A stretch of 64,000 nt of DNA from Bactericera cockerelli (GCA_024516035.1 CM044956.1:30664217-30728216), one strand, 5' to 3'; counted from the stretch's first letter, positions 24,601 to 39,600 are shown. Notes: generated by a model from the sequence alone, not told the origin. Numbers and translations are program-made.

Positions 24601-27600
24601 ATTGTTCACAATTGCGGCCCGCTCTGTTCTCCTTGCAGTGGCATTGTCCTGAGATAGAGTCACATTCGTCGCCTAGTGATCCGGACGTACTACACTCACA
24701 TGCTGAAAATAGCAATATTATGATTATGGAACCCAAATTTCTTGAGAGACGGTGGTACTTTTAAGATTAGGTATCTTTCAAATAAGAAAATAACCAGAGA
24801 TGGAAACTAAACTCAGATCTATGATTTTTTTTGTGTGAAGGAGTCCACTCATACCTCGTAAAGTTACTCAATTAATAGTATGCTTGAGATGAATTTGGTA
24901 TGGTTCCCAAATACTGATTCATAAAGGAATTCAATTGTCTGTATTTTTTATTATTATTATCACAATTTTAGTGGATTGCGCAGAATTATAGAAAATGAAA
25001 AAGTAATTTCTTTTTTATTTTTGTGTATCAATATTTACCCATAACTCCGCACTGGTCGCTGCTTACATTTTTCCTCACGAGGTATGAGTGGACCCCGGAC
25101 ATCCAAGTACCTAACTTCTCCTGCTGGGGATGCCTAGCCTCGGTGACTACTTTCAATTCTTATTAATGGCTTTTTAATAGTAATACTCGTTAGGGTAACC
25201 TCATTAGGCGAGATTAATGCTCAAAGCATTTTCTACCACCTGAACCTCAGAGTCATATTATTATGTAGTCAAATACTTAAATAAATAAGGTAAAATTCAT
25301 GCATTGGGTGGGATTCGAACCAATTTATCCCAAAGCTACGTGGATTACCATACCAGCGCCTTAACCACTTGACTAATAGTTTTTTAAAAGTTATCATATT
25401 TGTGTTAATCACTTTCGTGATATCACAACTACTCAAACTCGCTTTACTAAATCTACGCTGAAACCGGGACTTGAACCACCGACCTCCGGGTTACAAGTCC
25501 GCCGCCTTATCGATCAAGCTACTGAGGTCGGTCACTTGACTAATAATGCAACTTCGAAGAAATGATGAGTAAGTAAGTATATTTTAATTTAGAGTGCAGT
25601 ACAATACAGGTGTTGACTTTACAAAAGTTAGCCAGCACCCAATTACATAGTATACACTATAGAAGAAATAACAAGAATAAAAAAGTTAAAAAAAAAAAAT
25701 TGATATTTGTCTATTTGATATTTGTCTTACGTTTGCAGTCCCCGGACCCGGGGTCCCCATAGAAGAGCGGCTTGCACCTCTCGCACCGCGCCCCCTCCGT
25801 GTTGCCCCTGCACTGCAGACACTCCCCCGTGCTGCCCTCACACGGGCCGCCCCCACACGAGCAGGCAACACACGAACCTCCCAACACGGTCGGGTTGCCA
25901 TAGTAACCCGCGTCACACGACTCACAGTGGTCGCCTAGGTAACCTGGAAGTTGATATTAAATCTATATACTAGCCAACATCATAATAACTCACTGATTCA
26001 TCACTGTTTCTCCGAACTGGTAAGTCCTAGGAAACTGAAATTTGGTAGGTAGCTTTGTCTTATAGTCTAGATGTGCAATAAGACGGGATTTTTCGAAATT
26101 CCCACTACAACACCTGCCATTGGCGAAAAAGAATTTTTTGTTTTAATTTTTAATTTAATTTAATTTAATTTTAATTTAATTTATTTATTTATTTTTAAGT
26201 GCAATACAAAACAGATGTATGTCAATTACAATGAAATTTGACATACACCCAATTACATTATAATACACTGTTAAGAAGGTGATAGAAGAAGAATGATAAT
26301 AATCAAATAAAATAAATAATGGGTGAAATACAATATATATAAATTAAAGAATTTCATTTGCCATTCTAACTATATAAAAAAAAACAGTTTACTTTTATAC
26401 ATCAAAATTATCACATATACCTTTTTTTAAAAAAATTAGAGAAGTTTAACCAATGTTAATTCTTTCATCACATCAGAAAATTTCATTATGTTTTGGCTAA
26501 AGTCAAAATCAATAGCATTAATTGCCAGTTTGTTACATGTAAACATGAACCTATTCAAAGGGATTAATGGGGAAAGATTGCCTAGATTAGGATAAAAAGG
26601 AGGCTTTTTCCGTGATCGAATATTTGGAATGTTAAAACATATCATTTGCTGGAGATATGTACTATCAATTATATTGTTTAACAATTTGTAAATAAACAGA
26701 ACTTCTTTATATTTACGCCTTTGTTCTAATGTGGCCATGTTATACATTTTTAATGATTCATTATAATGTAAAGAGTGTCCAAATAGTTTGTAAGTTAACT
26801 TTCTAAAAAACAATCTTTGTACAACATCAATTTTGTCACAGTTGGTGATGCCTAGATCACCCCAAACCTCAGAACAATATTCGAGTTTGGAACGGACTAA
26901 AGAATTGTATAATGTAATGTTGCTCCGCGGTAGTAGGAAACCCCTTGAAACCCAACTAATGACAGATGATGTTCTCCTGGCTTTAGCAACAATTGTATCA
27001 ACATGATCATTAAAAAGAAGCTTACTATCAAAGCAGACTCCTAGATCAGTATGCACTGATTTCCTAGCTATCACAACATTATCAATTTTATAGTTATAGG
27101 TTATCTGTAGTTTTTTACGTGTGTATGTAACCGCATAGATCTTGTCTTTGTTATATTGCATACCATTATCAATACACCATTTTGAAATTAAATTGATGTC
27201 TCTTTGCAACAAAACAGCATCTTCAACAGAGTTAATTTCACGTGCAATTTTAAGGTCGTCTGCAAAGAGGCCAAAATGACTGTTGATGCTATTTTTAACA
27301 TCATCAAAAAATAAAATAAATAATAAAGGGCCAAAATTAGACCCTTGAGGGACCCCACAAGGTGAAAAAAATGTGTTAGAATAAAATTTACCAACTTTAA
27401 CCCGAAATTGTCTATTCTCTAAGTAACTCTTAATAAATTCTAAATATATGGGGGAAAGACCAAATTTACCAAGTTTTTGTATAAGTAGTTTATGGTTTAC
27501 AATATCAAAAGCTGAAGACAGGTCAAAATAAATAACATCTACTTGCCTTCTATTTAAAACTATGGGTGAAACAAACTGAAGAAAAGATATCAGATTGGTT

Positions 27601-30600
27601 ACAGTTGATCGACCGGAAAGGAAACCGTGTTGATTAGGGCTTAAAGTCGACTTGACATAAAATGTAAGATGTTTGACAATTATTTTTTCGAATATTTTAG
27701 AAAAAACACATAGCAAAGATATAGGTCTAAAGTTAGTCACAAGTGATAAGTTACCTTTTTTAGGTACAGGAACAGTTTTGGCAATTTTCCAACTACTTGG
27801 GAAAGTACCCTTAGAAAGACAGAGGTTAAACAGTCTACATAATACAGGTGCAATAATATGCATACAACCCTTGATAATAAATGATGGAATTCCATCAGGT
27901 CCGCAAGTTAAAGAGGGCTTTAAAGATTTGATTGAGTTTATAACATCATTGATAGCAATACATGGAGGTAAAATCAAAGGTTGATGACCTACATCAGTGT
28001 CATTAAAAAAATTGATTTTCTTAGCTAAATCACTACCTTTCTCATAAACAGAGGAAAAATGAGACGCAAACTTATCAGGTACAAGAGTAGGATCTACAAT
28101 TTGACTATTTTCAACAATATTTATCTCATGAACATCTTTATATTGTAATTTAACAAAACGCCAAAATGATTTGGGATTAAAGACTAAGTTACTCTCAACA
28201 CGTCTATTATTGGCTCGTCTATCACGAGCAAGGAGCTTCTTACAAAGCCTTCTAAAGTGACAAAAAGAAGATATGAAAAAACTATTGTTTGGTTTTTTCT
28301 TCAACTTTTTATGAAAATTTTCCTTTTTGTGTAATGCTACTATGAGTGAACGAGAAAACCAAGTGGGATACTTAGAGGGTTTAACTGTAATAAAAGGTAC
28401 ATTAGTATCAATAGCATTATTAATAGTATCTGTTAAGTCAGATACAATTTCATCAATAGAATCAGAAGTACTATACTTATGCCTAGTCACATAGTTATAT
28501 AGACTAAAATAGTCACCTTTAGAGAAGTTCGGTTTGGTGAATGATTCAAAATGGTCACTGAATACATGACATGGAATAGAAACAATAGTCAGAAGGCCCG
28601 GATGTTGATGATCAACATTGACCAGGGTATCATATGACCTGTGAATTTCTAATTCTTCATTAAAATTAGTAAGCACAAGGTCAAGTAAGTTATCGGTAGG
28701 ATTGATTTTAACATTATTTCTTTGTTCTAAATTGAGAATAGACGATAAAGAATACAACAATTCTGATCTCTTTTTTATATAATAATCAGTGCTACCACTG
28801 ACTCCCAATTGCCAGTCAAAACCAGGAACATTGAAGTCACCCAATAAGATAACTTTAAATGACAGAAAGTCAATATTGGCCTCTAAAAAATCACAATATT
28901 GCTGAAAAGTATTAACTGACACATGAGAGGCAAAATAATGATTTCCAATGAGAATAGTACATTCAGAGTTTAGTTTTATCTGTAACCAGACACATTCAAT
29001 ATTACCAAAATCAAGATCAAAACGTCTAAATACTTTCAAAGATTTTTTTACAGAAATGAGACAACCACCACCCATTGTGAGGTTAGGTGTGTATACTCTA
29101 TCTTTTCTGTATACATAATAGTCATTAGTAAAGTAGCTGTAGCTATTATGATGGGAGTCCAACCACGTTTCTGTTAAACAGATAACATCAAAATCGCAAC
29201 CAATAATATTAGAATAAAAAACTGAACTCTTGGTCCTAAGACCCCTACAATTCTGGTAGTATATACTCAAATCCATTATAAAAGTGTTTGTAATTAAAAG
29301 GTTGTAAGTACAAAAAAGAGACCATTATTTAGTTTGCTCATTTACATCGAGCAAAGTTTCAGGTAGCAATCGTCCATGAAAACATTTCATTAGACAACCA
29401 TCTGGCCATATGTCCTCATTATCCACCTTAGAGAACTCTGAAGACAGGACCTCAACATGAAATGAGGAATACAGGTCCAAGTGTCGTGTTTTGAGCTTGG
29501 ACACTTTCAGATGAGACAAGGGAGAAGAAGAACATGCGTCTTGAACCATTTTTTCTATATCTTGAGAAGACACAGAAGGATCAAATCTTGAAACAAATAA
29601 AGCAGAAGTTTTTTTCGCAACCTTAGGTTTGACCATAGGGAGCGACAGACCACCATTGCCTGGAGCAGAAGATCTTTTCCCGATCTTGAGTGGTTCACTG
29701 CTATTGGTTTGACGAGCACCAACACTATTTCCATAATTGCGAGCATCACCAGTGTTACCACGTTTGGGACGCCTCTTAACAGTGATCCACTCATTACTGG
29801 AAGCATCCTGAGCAGGGGAATTGACAGTTTGATTACTCCGTGAAGAAAGTGCTGGAAACTGAGATGGAGCTGGAGAGAGAGGAACTTGGTTGTTAGACTG
29901 AACAGATGAACCACTGGCAGCAACGGTATTATATTGAGGCATTTTCACACGCGCCTTAGTAGCATCAGCTGATGATTGCTGAGCTTTGTTAGACATGGTG
30001 TCTGTGCACTGTAGAATCTTCAGTTCCAAACTAGCAATTTTTTCATGTGCCAACAGAAGTTCAATTTTCAAATTTTCATTATCTTTACTAAGTTGTCTAT
30101 TTGTGACATCTATTGATGAAATTTCAGTTAATATTTCATTTGCCATTGTTTTCATCATTTTTTCTAAATTTGAGTATAAGAAACTAGCATGACTTTTAAT
30201 GCTGATATTTAAATCAGATAATTTGCTATCCTGCTCTTTTCCAAACTTGAGAAAGGAATCTTGAACAATCTTTAAAACATCAGATTTTTCAGTGGTACTA
30301 GTTCCACTCTTCAACATATCAGGGACTAAAGATTTGTTAACAGTTTGATTACTCACGATACAATCGTCACATCTCCACTCATCCTTCATAGATTGAGTCT
30401 TTTGCCGCCATGTTGTGGAGGAAACAGAGCAGCTTCCATAGTGGTATCGCTTCTTACAGCCAGCACATCCAGCAAAGTCAGCATTGGCAACTATTTCCAA
30501 ATTACATTTTCCACAGGTAGACATAACTGGAACATGAGCACTGAAGAGGTACTCATGAGATTAGGGTACCTGGGAGATAGGTATCTCTTGATAATTGTTA

Positions 30601-33600
30601 TCGGAGTTTAAATAGTTATATGTATAAAAATCATACAGATATACAGCACTAAAGAATAACTATTGCTTGAGAACAAAGAAGTTATTAAAGAAGTTATTAA
30701 GGCCATGCCTCGGCCCGCAAAGTGGGTGACAGCCCGCTAGTTATCAATAAAGTGAAACCTCGGTTGGGTTAATCTTGTATTCACTCACATAATATCGGCA
30801 CACTAACACTAGCGCTAATTTGACGAATCCTTTTGGAACTAGCGCATTTAATCCGAGATTTGAAATTGGTAGAACCGGCTTTATGGGCGAAAATAAAGAA
30901 AATCGAGATCACAAGTTCGAGGCAGAACTCATATTTCCCCATTCAAAACAACACGCAAAGTCAAGACTCAAGTCCAAAGATGTACAGCAAAAATGTCTAT
31001 TAATTTCGCCTCTAGTATCATATTACACTGTCTCTACTCTGTAGCGTAACTTGGGAAAAATAATAGTTAAGTCGAAGTAAATTCAGATCTGATTTTCAGA
31101 GTAGGGCTTCAAATGGCTCAAAATCTTTTTCACATTGGCTTCTGAAAAGTTCGGATAATAGGTCAAAACTCAAGATCAACCTGTTTAAGAGTTATAACTT
31201 GTGACGGACTGCAAACGGCGCGGCGTACCAAGACTTGGACAGCTCATAGTGAAGATCCAAGTCACCAATTCAAGAGTATGCTTATAGTATATCCATTTCA
31301 ATATGATAGCTATGACTCATTAAAATCGTAGGCAGGGTTGCCAAAACTGCAAAGACTACAGAAGTAAAGAATCTTAAGTGCAGGAAGGTGCATCGCACAA
31401 TACTTCCTTGTACCTTTTCTTTCAACCTTAAGGTTGATACAATATAAATGTATCTACATATTATGTAGATTCAAACATTCAAAATCATAAATTTCTGATC
31501 GATAACCAAGTACCTAGGTAATAATATTATGTGATGCAGTACATATAGGTTGAAACCTTTTAAATATTACCTGCACCAAACGTACCCTTCCGACCTTTGT
31601 ATAGTAGAGCTCCTTTTACTATTAACGAGTGAGAGAGTGTACTGAAAATAGATATTTTTAGGTCCGCAACATTGTAAGAAATTCTGGAATCTGATTGGTT
31701 CTCATATTTTGTCGTGATGAGTCATAGCTATCATATTGAAATGGATATACTATAGTGTTCTAGGTTCAATTTGAGGACGAGATTGCTTACCTTGAGGACA
31801 CTGAGTGCAGATATAGTCCGTGCCATTTCCTTCACAGGTAGGGCTGAAGTTATTGGAGGCTTCCGACATAGGACATGCACATTGGGTGCAATCTTCACTT
31901 GTACCAAGCTCTGCGTTGCCATAGAAACCAGTTTTGCATCTCTCACACTTCACCCCTTCTGTGTTATGTACACATTCCTGGAAAAATGAACACAGAGAAT
32001 ATCATACATATAGCACATGACTTTATATTTCCCTTACAAAAAAGAAAATAGCATTTATTTGGAACTAACAGCCGGTAGTTAGCAGCTACATGCTATCAGT
32101 TTACAATAAGGGAATGAGGGTGATTGCTTGTTTTTGGATACTGGCACATCTATGGACCTGGGCTGATACTGCAAATCATAGTGAAAGCAAGACGTCTGTA
32201 TTTACCATGTCAGAAATGTATTACAAACACCCCCCTAGGGCCGCCCCTGGTATTGATAACTTCTTTTGGCGGACCCTGTATGGATTTGATTAATGTCTTC
32301 TTAACAGAAGAGTTGTCATTGAAGATGCTAAGGGTTCGCATATCCTCCATTATCTCGAAACTCAAGTCATCCAAATGAACTTCATTTGGACCGGGAATGA
32401 CCAGCATCACAGGAGACACATTTCAGTAGACTCCCCCAACCGATTTGAGTTGCCTCAGAGATCTATCGAAAACTGTTGTATTAGACGAGCTCTCTGTGGC
32501 AAATAATAATTAGACGAGCTATCGGTGGACATTAAACTGACTATGGATGGATTTGAAATACTTGAACTCACGTTGCGTCGCGTCGGTCGCCAATATCACA
32601 TTAACACTTTCCGTGCCAGAGCGAGTTTTCAAAATTTTCGCGAGGGGCCAAGCTACATTTCTCCGGCGTTACAAAAATGTAACACCTGCACAGCGAAAAA
32701 AACTTGGCTGATATTTTTTGCGCTGTGCCAGTATTACATTTTTGTAACACTTCCTTGTTACAAAAATGGTAATTCCACGTAAGGTGTTACACTTATGTAA
32801 CACCGACGCAAAATCTGGTGTTACATTTTTGTAACACCAGGGTCTGGACAGGGTGTTACATTAATGTAACACTGGCACGGAAAGTGTTAACATGCTCACA
32901 GTACTTACCGAGCACTGGCCACTCATGGGGTCGCAGGTGGCCGCGTGCTTGTTGCAATCACACAGCGTGCAGACGGCATGCCGGTGCTCGCTGTCCGGCA
33001 GCACCCGAGCATAGCCGAAGTCACACGACTCACAGGACAGGCCCTGGTACCCCGTGGGACAGGTGCACTGCTCCACGTCATCCAGTAGTTCAGCCTGGCC
33101 CGAGGGGTCCTCACTCGAGCCTGTCTCCAGCCTAGCATACGAGATACTGGGGACAGAGAGCAAGTAATAATAATAATACTTTTTCTTTGTATTATTATGT
33201 CACAATTTTAGTGGGTAGCGCAGAATCATAGGACTTTACCACTTTAATTTACAATATCTTGTATTATTTTTTTATCTATGATTATGCCACTGGTCGCTGC
33301 TTCACATAAAAGCAGCTACTCATTTTTCCTCACGAGGTATGAGTGGACCCCGAACATCCAAGTACAGAGCAGAAAAAATCCTCCCCCGGTGGGAATCGAA
33401 CCCAGGTCACAATGTGTACAATGCCGAGCGCGCTAACTCACTCTACCACAGTGACTACAGACAGAGAGCAAGTACGTGGTGTTTTATTTAAACTTTCACG
33501 CGGAGCAGGAGGTCCCATAATGCCACCTCTTAAAAAATAAACAGGACATAGAAACTTTGTGTATTCTGGGCTTAATAGCCTTACACTCTGCCTTTATTAG

Positions 33601-36600
33601 ATATACAATTATTATTAGAATTATTGTGTCAACAGAGCCGTATGTTTTTTTCTAACCAAAGTTAACCAAACTGGAATAAAATGAACTAAACTGGAAGCAA
33701 GTAATTTTTCTTTTGGAAGAGGAAAAATTTCCTCTTCCAAAGTTAACCAAAATGGAAAAAAAAGTACCGAAACGCATTTGTCTTTCATGAATGTGGTGAA
33801 GTTGACCTTGGAATAAAATGGAAATATTTGGAAAAAACCTAACCTAGATTTTTTTTTAATCCAAAAGAAAAATAGGCCTCAGGTAAGTATCTGAATTGTT
33901 GGAGTAGTGGTTGAATCTATATCAGAACACATACGAGAAGAGATACATACATGTAGGTAATATGTATAGTTGTATAGTCAAGCGTGCACCCACCTGGCCT
34001 CTGCCTGGTCCGTGTGGTACCTGGCCCGCAGCAGCACATGCCTCACCCCACTGAGCACCCCCAGGAACTGCTCCTTGCTCACAGGCCCCGCCCTCAGCTC
34101 GGCGCCCTCACTGGGGATGTCCTGCAGCGCGGGGGGGATCAGGTAGAAGCGGGACTCGACCAGGGGCAGGGATAGGGTCAGGTTGTCTCGCGTGTGGTAC
34201 TGGGCGGACCCGCTGCCGATGCGGAGACCGTTGTCACCCTGAGGTGCAGTACAAGAAAGTTTTCCCGGCTCAATAAAATAAGAAAGTTCAAGTTTAAACT
34301 TTATATACGCCTCCTTTTATAATTTACTAGCGGGCTGTCGCCCGCTTTGCGGGCCGAGGCATGGCCGTAGTGTATTGAGGCATGACCGTAGTGTATTGAG
34401 GCATGGCCGTAGTGTATTGAGGCATGACCGTTCTGTATTGAGGCATGACCGTAGTGTATTGAGGCATGGCCGTAGTGTATTGAGGCATGAACGTAGTGTA
34501 TTGAGGCATGAACGTAGTGTATTGAGGCATGACCGTAGTGTATTGAGGCATGAATGTAGTGTATTGAAGCATGACCGTAGTGTATTGAGGCATGACCGTA
34601 GTGTATTGAGGTCTAATTGAAAATCTAGAGCGTAAAAAAAAACCTACACACCAAATTTGAACATTTTTGGACTTACCAATACGGAATAACAGGCAGTTGT
34701 TGTAGTGGGAATTTCGAAAAAATTCTGTCTAATTTCTCATCTAGACCGTAAAACGAACCTACACACCAAATTTGAACTTTTTAGGGCTTACCAATATGGA
34801 GTAATAGGCAGGTGTTGTAGTGGGAGTTTTAAAAAAATCCCATCCAAATGCACATCTAGACTGTAAAAAAACCTACATACCAAATTTGGACTTCTTCGGA
34901 CTTACCAGTGCGGAGAAAAGTAGTGGAAGTAAATTTTCCTTCTTTGCCAATGGCAGATATTGTAGTGGGAGTTTCGAAAAGCCCAATTTTGAAGATTCAG
35001 ACAATAAGACAAACATAAATACCAAATTTGAACTTACTCGGATTTATCAATGCGGAGAAATAGCGGTGAAAGTAAAAAGTCCTTTTTCGCTAATGAGAGG
35101 TGTTGTAGTGGGAATTTCGAAAAATCCCGTCTAATCGCTCATCTAAACTATGAGACTAAGCTACCTACCAAATTTGAACTTTCTCGGATTTATCAATGCG
35201 GAGAAATAGCGGTGAAAACAAAAAATCCTTTATTGCCATTGGCAGGTGTTGTAGTGGGAATTTCAAAAAATCCCGTCTTATTGCACATCTAGATTATAAG
35301 ACAAAGCTACCTACCAAATTTAAACTTTCTCGTATATATCAATGCGCAGAAATAGCGGTGAAAGTAAAAAGTCCTTTTTCGCTAAAGAGAGGTCTTGTAG
35401 TGGAAATTTTGAAAAATCCCGTCTAATCGCACATTTAAACTATAAGACTAAGCTACCTACCAAATTTGAACTTTCTCGGATTTATCAATGCGGAGAAATA
35501 GCGGTGAAAGTAAAAAGTCCTTTTTCGCTAATGAGAGTTGTTGTAGTGGGAATTTTGAAAAATCCCGTCTAATCGCACATTTAAACTATAAGACTAAGCT
35601 ACCTACAAAATTTGAACTTTCTCGGATTTATCAATGCGGAGAAATAGCGGTGAAAGTAAAAAGTCCTTTTTCGCTAATGAAAGGTGTTGTAGTGGGAATT
35701 TCGAAAAATCCCGTCTTATTGCACATCTAGACTGTAAGACAAAACTACCCACCAAATTTCAGCTTCCTAGGACTTACCAATTAGGAGAAACAGTGATGAA
35801 TCAGTGAGTCAGTCAGTCAGTCAGTCAATCAGTCAGTCAGTCAGTCAGTCAGTCAGTGAGTGAAACTCTCTTTTATAAGTATAGATTATCATTTAATTTC
35901 ATTGTAACCTTTCTTTAGTTTATTATCATTATATTTTATTCTAACCTTTCTTTGGTTTAGTATCATTTTATTTTATTCTTCTTCTTCTTTTACTCTGTCT
36001 TATCCCGCTCAAGCAGGGTCGACGTTGCTCAACCTCATGGTTGAGGTTGATTGGTTTTGGCACATTTTTTTTACGGCTGGATGCCTTTCCTAACGCCAAC
36101 GATTCTATTTGATTTAACGTCCTGGATTAGGACGGGGGTTTTACCCTCCATTCGCTGGGAATCGTACCAGCTACCCACATTAACCTCTCCCAGCCTGGGT
36201 AGGGCCGGAAATGCCAGCCTCACGTGTTTGGATGGAACAGAATTTTCTTCGAAAAGTCTGCCCCAGCCGGGAGTTGAACTCGGGAACTCTGGACTACGGG
36301 CAGTAGTCACAACCATTTCGCCACGGAGGCTGTATCATTTTATTTTATTCTAACCCTTCTTTAGTTTATTATCATTTTATTTTATTCTAGCCTTTCTTTA
36401 GTTTAGTATCATTTTATTTTATTCTAACCTTTCTTTAGTTTAGTATCATTTTATTTTATTATAACCTTTCTTTAGTTTAGTATCATTTTATTTTATTCTA
36501 ACCTTTCTTTGGTTTAGTATCATTTTATTTTATTCTAGCCTTTCTTTAGTTTATTATCATTTTATTTCATCCTAATCTTTCTTTAGTTTATTATCATTTT

Positions 36601-39600
36601 ATTTGATTCTAACCTTTCTTTAGTTTATTCACATTTTCTTTTATTCTAACCTTTCTTTAGTTTATTCACATTTTCTTTTATTCTAACCTTTCTTAAGTTT
36701 ATTATCATTTTATTTTATTCTAACCTTTCTTTAGTTTATTATTATTTTATTTGATTCTAACCTTTCTTTAATTTATTATCATTTTATTTTATTCTAACCT
36801 TTTTTTAATTTATTATCATTTTATTTTATTCTAACCTTTCTTTAGTTTATTATCATTTTATTTTATCCTATCTGTATCTGGGGCACATTCATGTCCAGTT
36901 GTAGGTGTGCTTATATGAATATTGATTTTATCATCTCTGTTACACATTCGTACAAGTATGTATTAAGTAGTCACGTGATTACCAAATAAACTTGAGAGGC
37001 TTATTTCAAATACCAGCAGATATTAAAAATATATTCTCTTCAAAAAGTATATTCTCTTCAAACTTCAATGTAAACACATTATTATTTAAATGCCAGTATC
37101 GAAATGTAAACAATAAACGGTCAAATTATATGTATATTCGACCAACGTTCAAAATGACTTACAATTAGAATCACATCAGGAAACATGGTTGGCATTCCGC
37201 TAGTATCTCCTCGCATTACAATCCAGGAGACAGAGAATTCCAGGTTCTGCCTGTAGGACGCTATCTTGTTGCCGGCATACAGTTGAGGAGCTAGCCAGTA
37301 GTAAGCCTCCGTGTCGGGGATCTCATGATTACCTTGGGGGAGAAAGCAGACAGCATGATTCGTCCGGCTGGGGGAATACTACGGCATTTTCCAACCATGC
37401 TATATTACAGCAACAATAACAACAATAAAAAACTGAGGTCCAAGAATCTGCTTATGTAATGTCAATACACACCATTCTCGATATGATAGTTTCTACATAT
37501 ATTTTTTCGAGCTCAGAATGAAATGGATTTCAGCGAGTGAAGTTCCTGTTTGAGTTGCTGGAGATAAAATTCAATGATATAAGTGAAACATACGAGTAAA
37601 GGACATCATCCGTGTAGCACCCGGGGAAAAAATAGGACCACGGGCTGGTAAACTATGTGACCGAATGCAGTGAGTTCTGTTTTAACTTCGGTACTGGACG
37701 ATTTGGCATTCGGTAGGTACCAACAAAGAGAAACAATTAGGTACCAACCTATTGAGAGTAAGTTGGTGTCTGTATCCAGTGAAGGCACAACTGTACGATT
37801 CGCGTTCATATCTGAGACCAACCAGAAATCTGTGCTGTCTATCTGAAAGTAGAAACCAGAGTTCATATTTATCTTTCAAATATTGAGAAGTCAAAGAGTG
37901 ACAAGTGTTCTTTTACATTTGGACAGAGGGATTTACAGATCAAGAAATTTTAGGGGATCCCGGAATAAATATTTCATTAGTCCTAGAGAGGAATCAAACC
38001 AAGGACCTAGATATGGATAGCCAAGTCTTCTGTCTTTTTTGTCGACTAGGCTCACACGAGGCTCCAGGCACGCATGCGCATGCACTGATTTAGCCTCTAC
38101 CAATTTTTTAAAATTGTAATTTGTTCTACATTCTACATCAACAAAAATGAAATATTTAGATAAGTTATTTTTTAGATAAAATAAAACGGTCAAAAAAAAA
38201 AATCAAATTAATAGATTATATTACGTCTCAATATTATATTTTGTGTGATATCTATACACAATTATGGCGTTACAGTATAACTTACAATGTGTCTGTACAG
38301 ACTCTTGGCTTCTGAGCAGGAAGTAGAAACGCCAGAGCAGTAGCAAGTTTGGCAGCCTCCAGGATTTTCCTGCTTCAACCCGAAGAATCCTTCCTTACAC
38401 TGGTCGCACCGGTGTCCTTCCACGTTATCCTGCGCAAGCAGAGGTATGCCATTAGCCGTGGTACCGCTGAATAATGCACGCTAACTTAAAAATAGTTTGT
38501 GTGCTCCAGAAGGTTTAAGCTCACCAATAATATCAGCTAAGTTGCTATTTAATCGATACTCATCGAAATTAGATTTAAGGTTGCATTTGGAAAAAATTAA
38601 AGTTATTTGTAAAGATATAGTAAACCCTAATATGTAATCAAGCGAAACGGGCGTTTGCTTATATAACGGTAAATATAGTTTGTATGTATTTTGCCGTCTT
38701 TATCTTTAACCCTCAAAATCTAAGTTCATGTAATTGCAACAATACTAACTTGCTTTTGAACATATTAAAAAAAAGTTCCTCAATCAGTCGCTATTAGAGG
38801 GAATCATGAACTTAATAGACCATTGACTATTTGGTTGAATATAAAGTTATTTGTCAAGTTTATGATTAAAAATTTCCATACGCAAATTTTCTCTTATGTA
38901 GGGAATAGGACCGGGATATCAACCACGTCTAGTCATAAATTACATAGTGACAACCTAATACACTATAGGCAACATTTTAATAATAGGAAAGGAGTATGAA
39001 GTGTGCAGTTACCTTGCACTCGCACTCTGTTGCACAGGTATCAAACAGTTTACTTCCCCGTATATCACAGGGGCACGGCTCACAGTTTGGGAACTTGTGG
39101 AAACCCGGAGCACAGCGGTCACACAACTTGCCAGCATAGCCCAGGAGACACTCACAGTGGCCTGCGAACTGGAAGAATAATGGAATTAGAAATCACACTT
39201 TCGGAGTCTAATGATAAAACTCGAAATATTAATAATTGATAGGTGACAGGACCGACCTCAGTAGTAGCTGGATCTAAAGGCGGCGGACTCGTAACCGGAG
39301 CTCCGACCTTCGTGGCTCAGTGGTTAAGAGCATTGGTTGCTGACCCGGAGGTTACGGGTTCGAATACTGGCCGGAGCGGAAAATTCTGACCGAGTTATCC
39401 CGTTTCCGGAATGGCATGGATGTAAGGGTAAAGTGCCCTGAAGTAATGCGTAAGCGGTTCCGTGGCACAATTAATTACCTTTGAAAAAAGAGTCCAAAGC
39501 TCGTGAAAGATTTAATAAAGCGAGATTGAGAAATTGTGATATCACACCGTAATTAACACACATATGATAAAAAAATTATAGATAATTAATGGAAAATGCT

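Larger units (their letters stand above)
26134..30702 (-). mobile_element. Full-length non-LTR retrotransposon (LINE), two intact ORFs
   Basis: The element lies on the minus strand between the two halves of the Helitron. The 3' end (left, 26134-26210) is an AATTTAATTTAATTTT-type repeat tail rather than plain poly(A). ORF1 and ORF2 are both uninterrupted, separated by 48 nt. A 5' leader of about 180 nt precedes ORF1. Intact frames suggest a recent insertion. No clean target duplication was found. Confidence 0.85.
25962..30740 (+). mobile_element. Helitron-like element containing a nested LINE
   Basis: The left end A|TCTATATACTAG (25962) runs through GTAAGTCCTAGGAAACTGAA to about 26133. The right end GGCCATGCCTCGGCCCGCAA resumes at 30703 and ends CCCGCTAG|T at 30740, with a terminal hairpin. 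The ends fit Helitron rules (A|TC...CTAG|T, 3' hairpin). It begins 18 nt from the exon 12 acceptor. No Rep/helicase, so non-autonomous. Confidence 0.8.
34327..35885 (-). mobile_element. Helitron-like element with internal tandem repeats, full length
   Basis: On the minus strand it begins A|TCTATACTTATAAAAGAG (35885) and ends in the hairpin GCCCGCAAAGCGGGC followed by GACAGCCCGCTAG|T (34327), the expected Helitron termini. The 5' side has a CTGA tandem run, the body a ~146-bp array, and the 3' side a ~21-bp array. No Rep/helicase coding. Best-defined member of a family with copies at 13279, 25962, 56613, 58844 and 61095. Confidence 0.85.

Noticed and set aside
27673..27984. Plus-strand open frame within the LINE
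   Set aside because: Antisense shadow of the reverse-transcriptase frame.
34327..34620. Periodic frames in the 21-bp array
   Set aside because: Period of three times seven keeps frames open; sequence is inside a Helitron.
37933..38193. Possible coding frame in laminin intron 6
   Set aside because: Not in laminin phase, no splice sites that fit, and exons 6 and 7 already join in phase 0.
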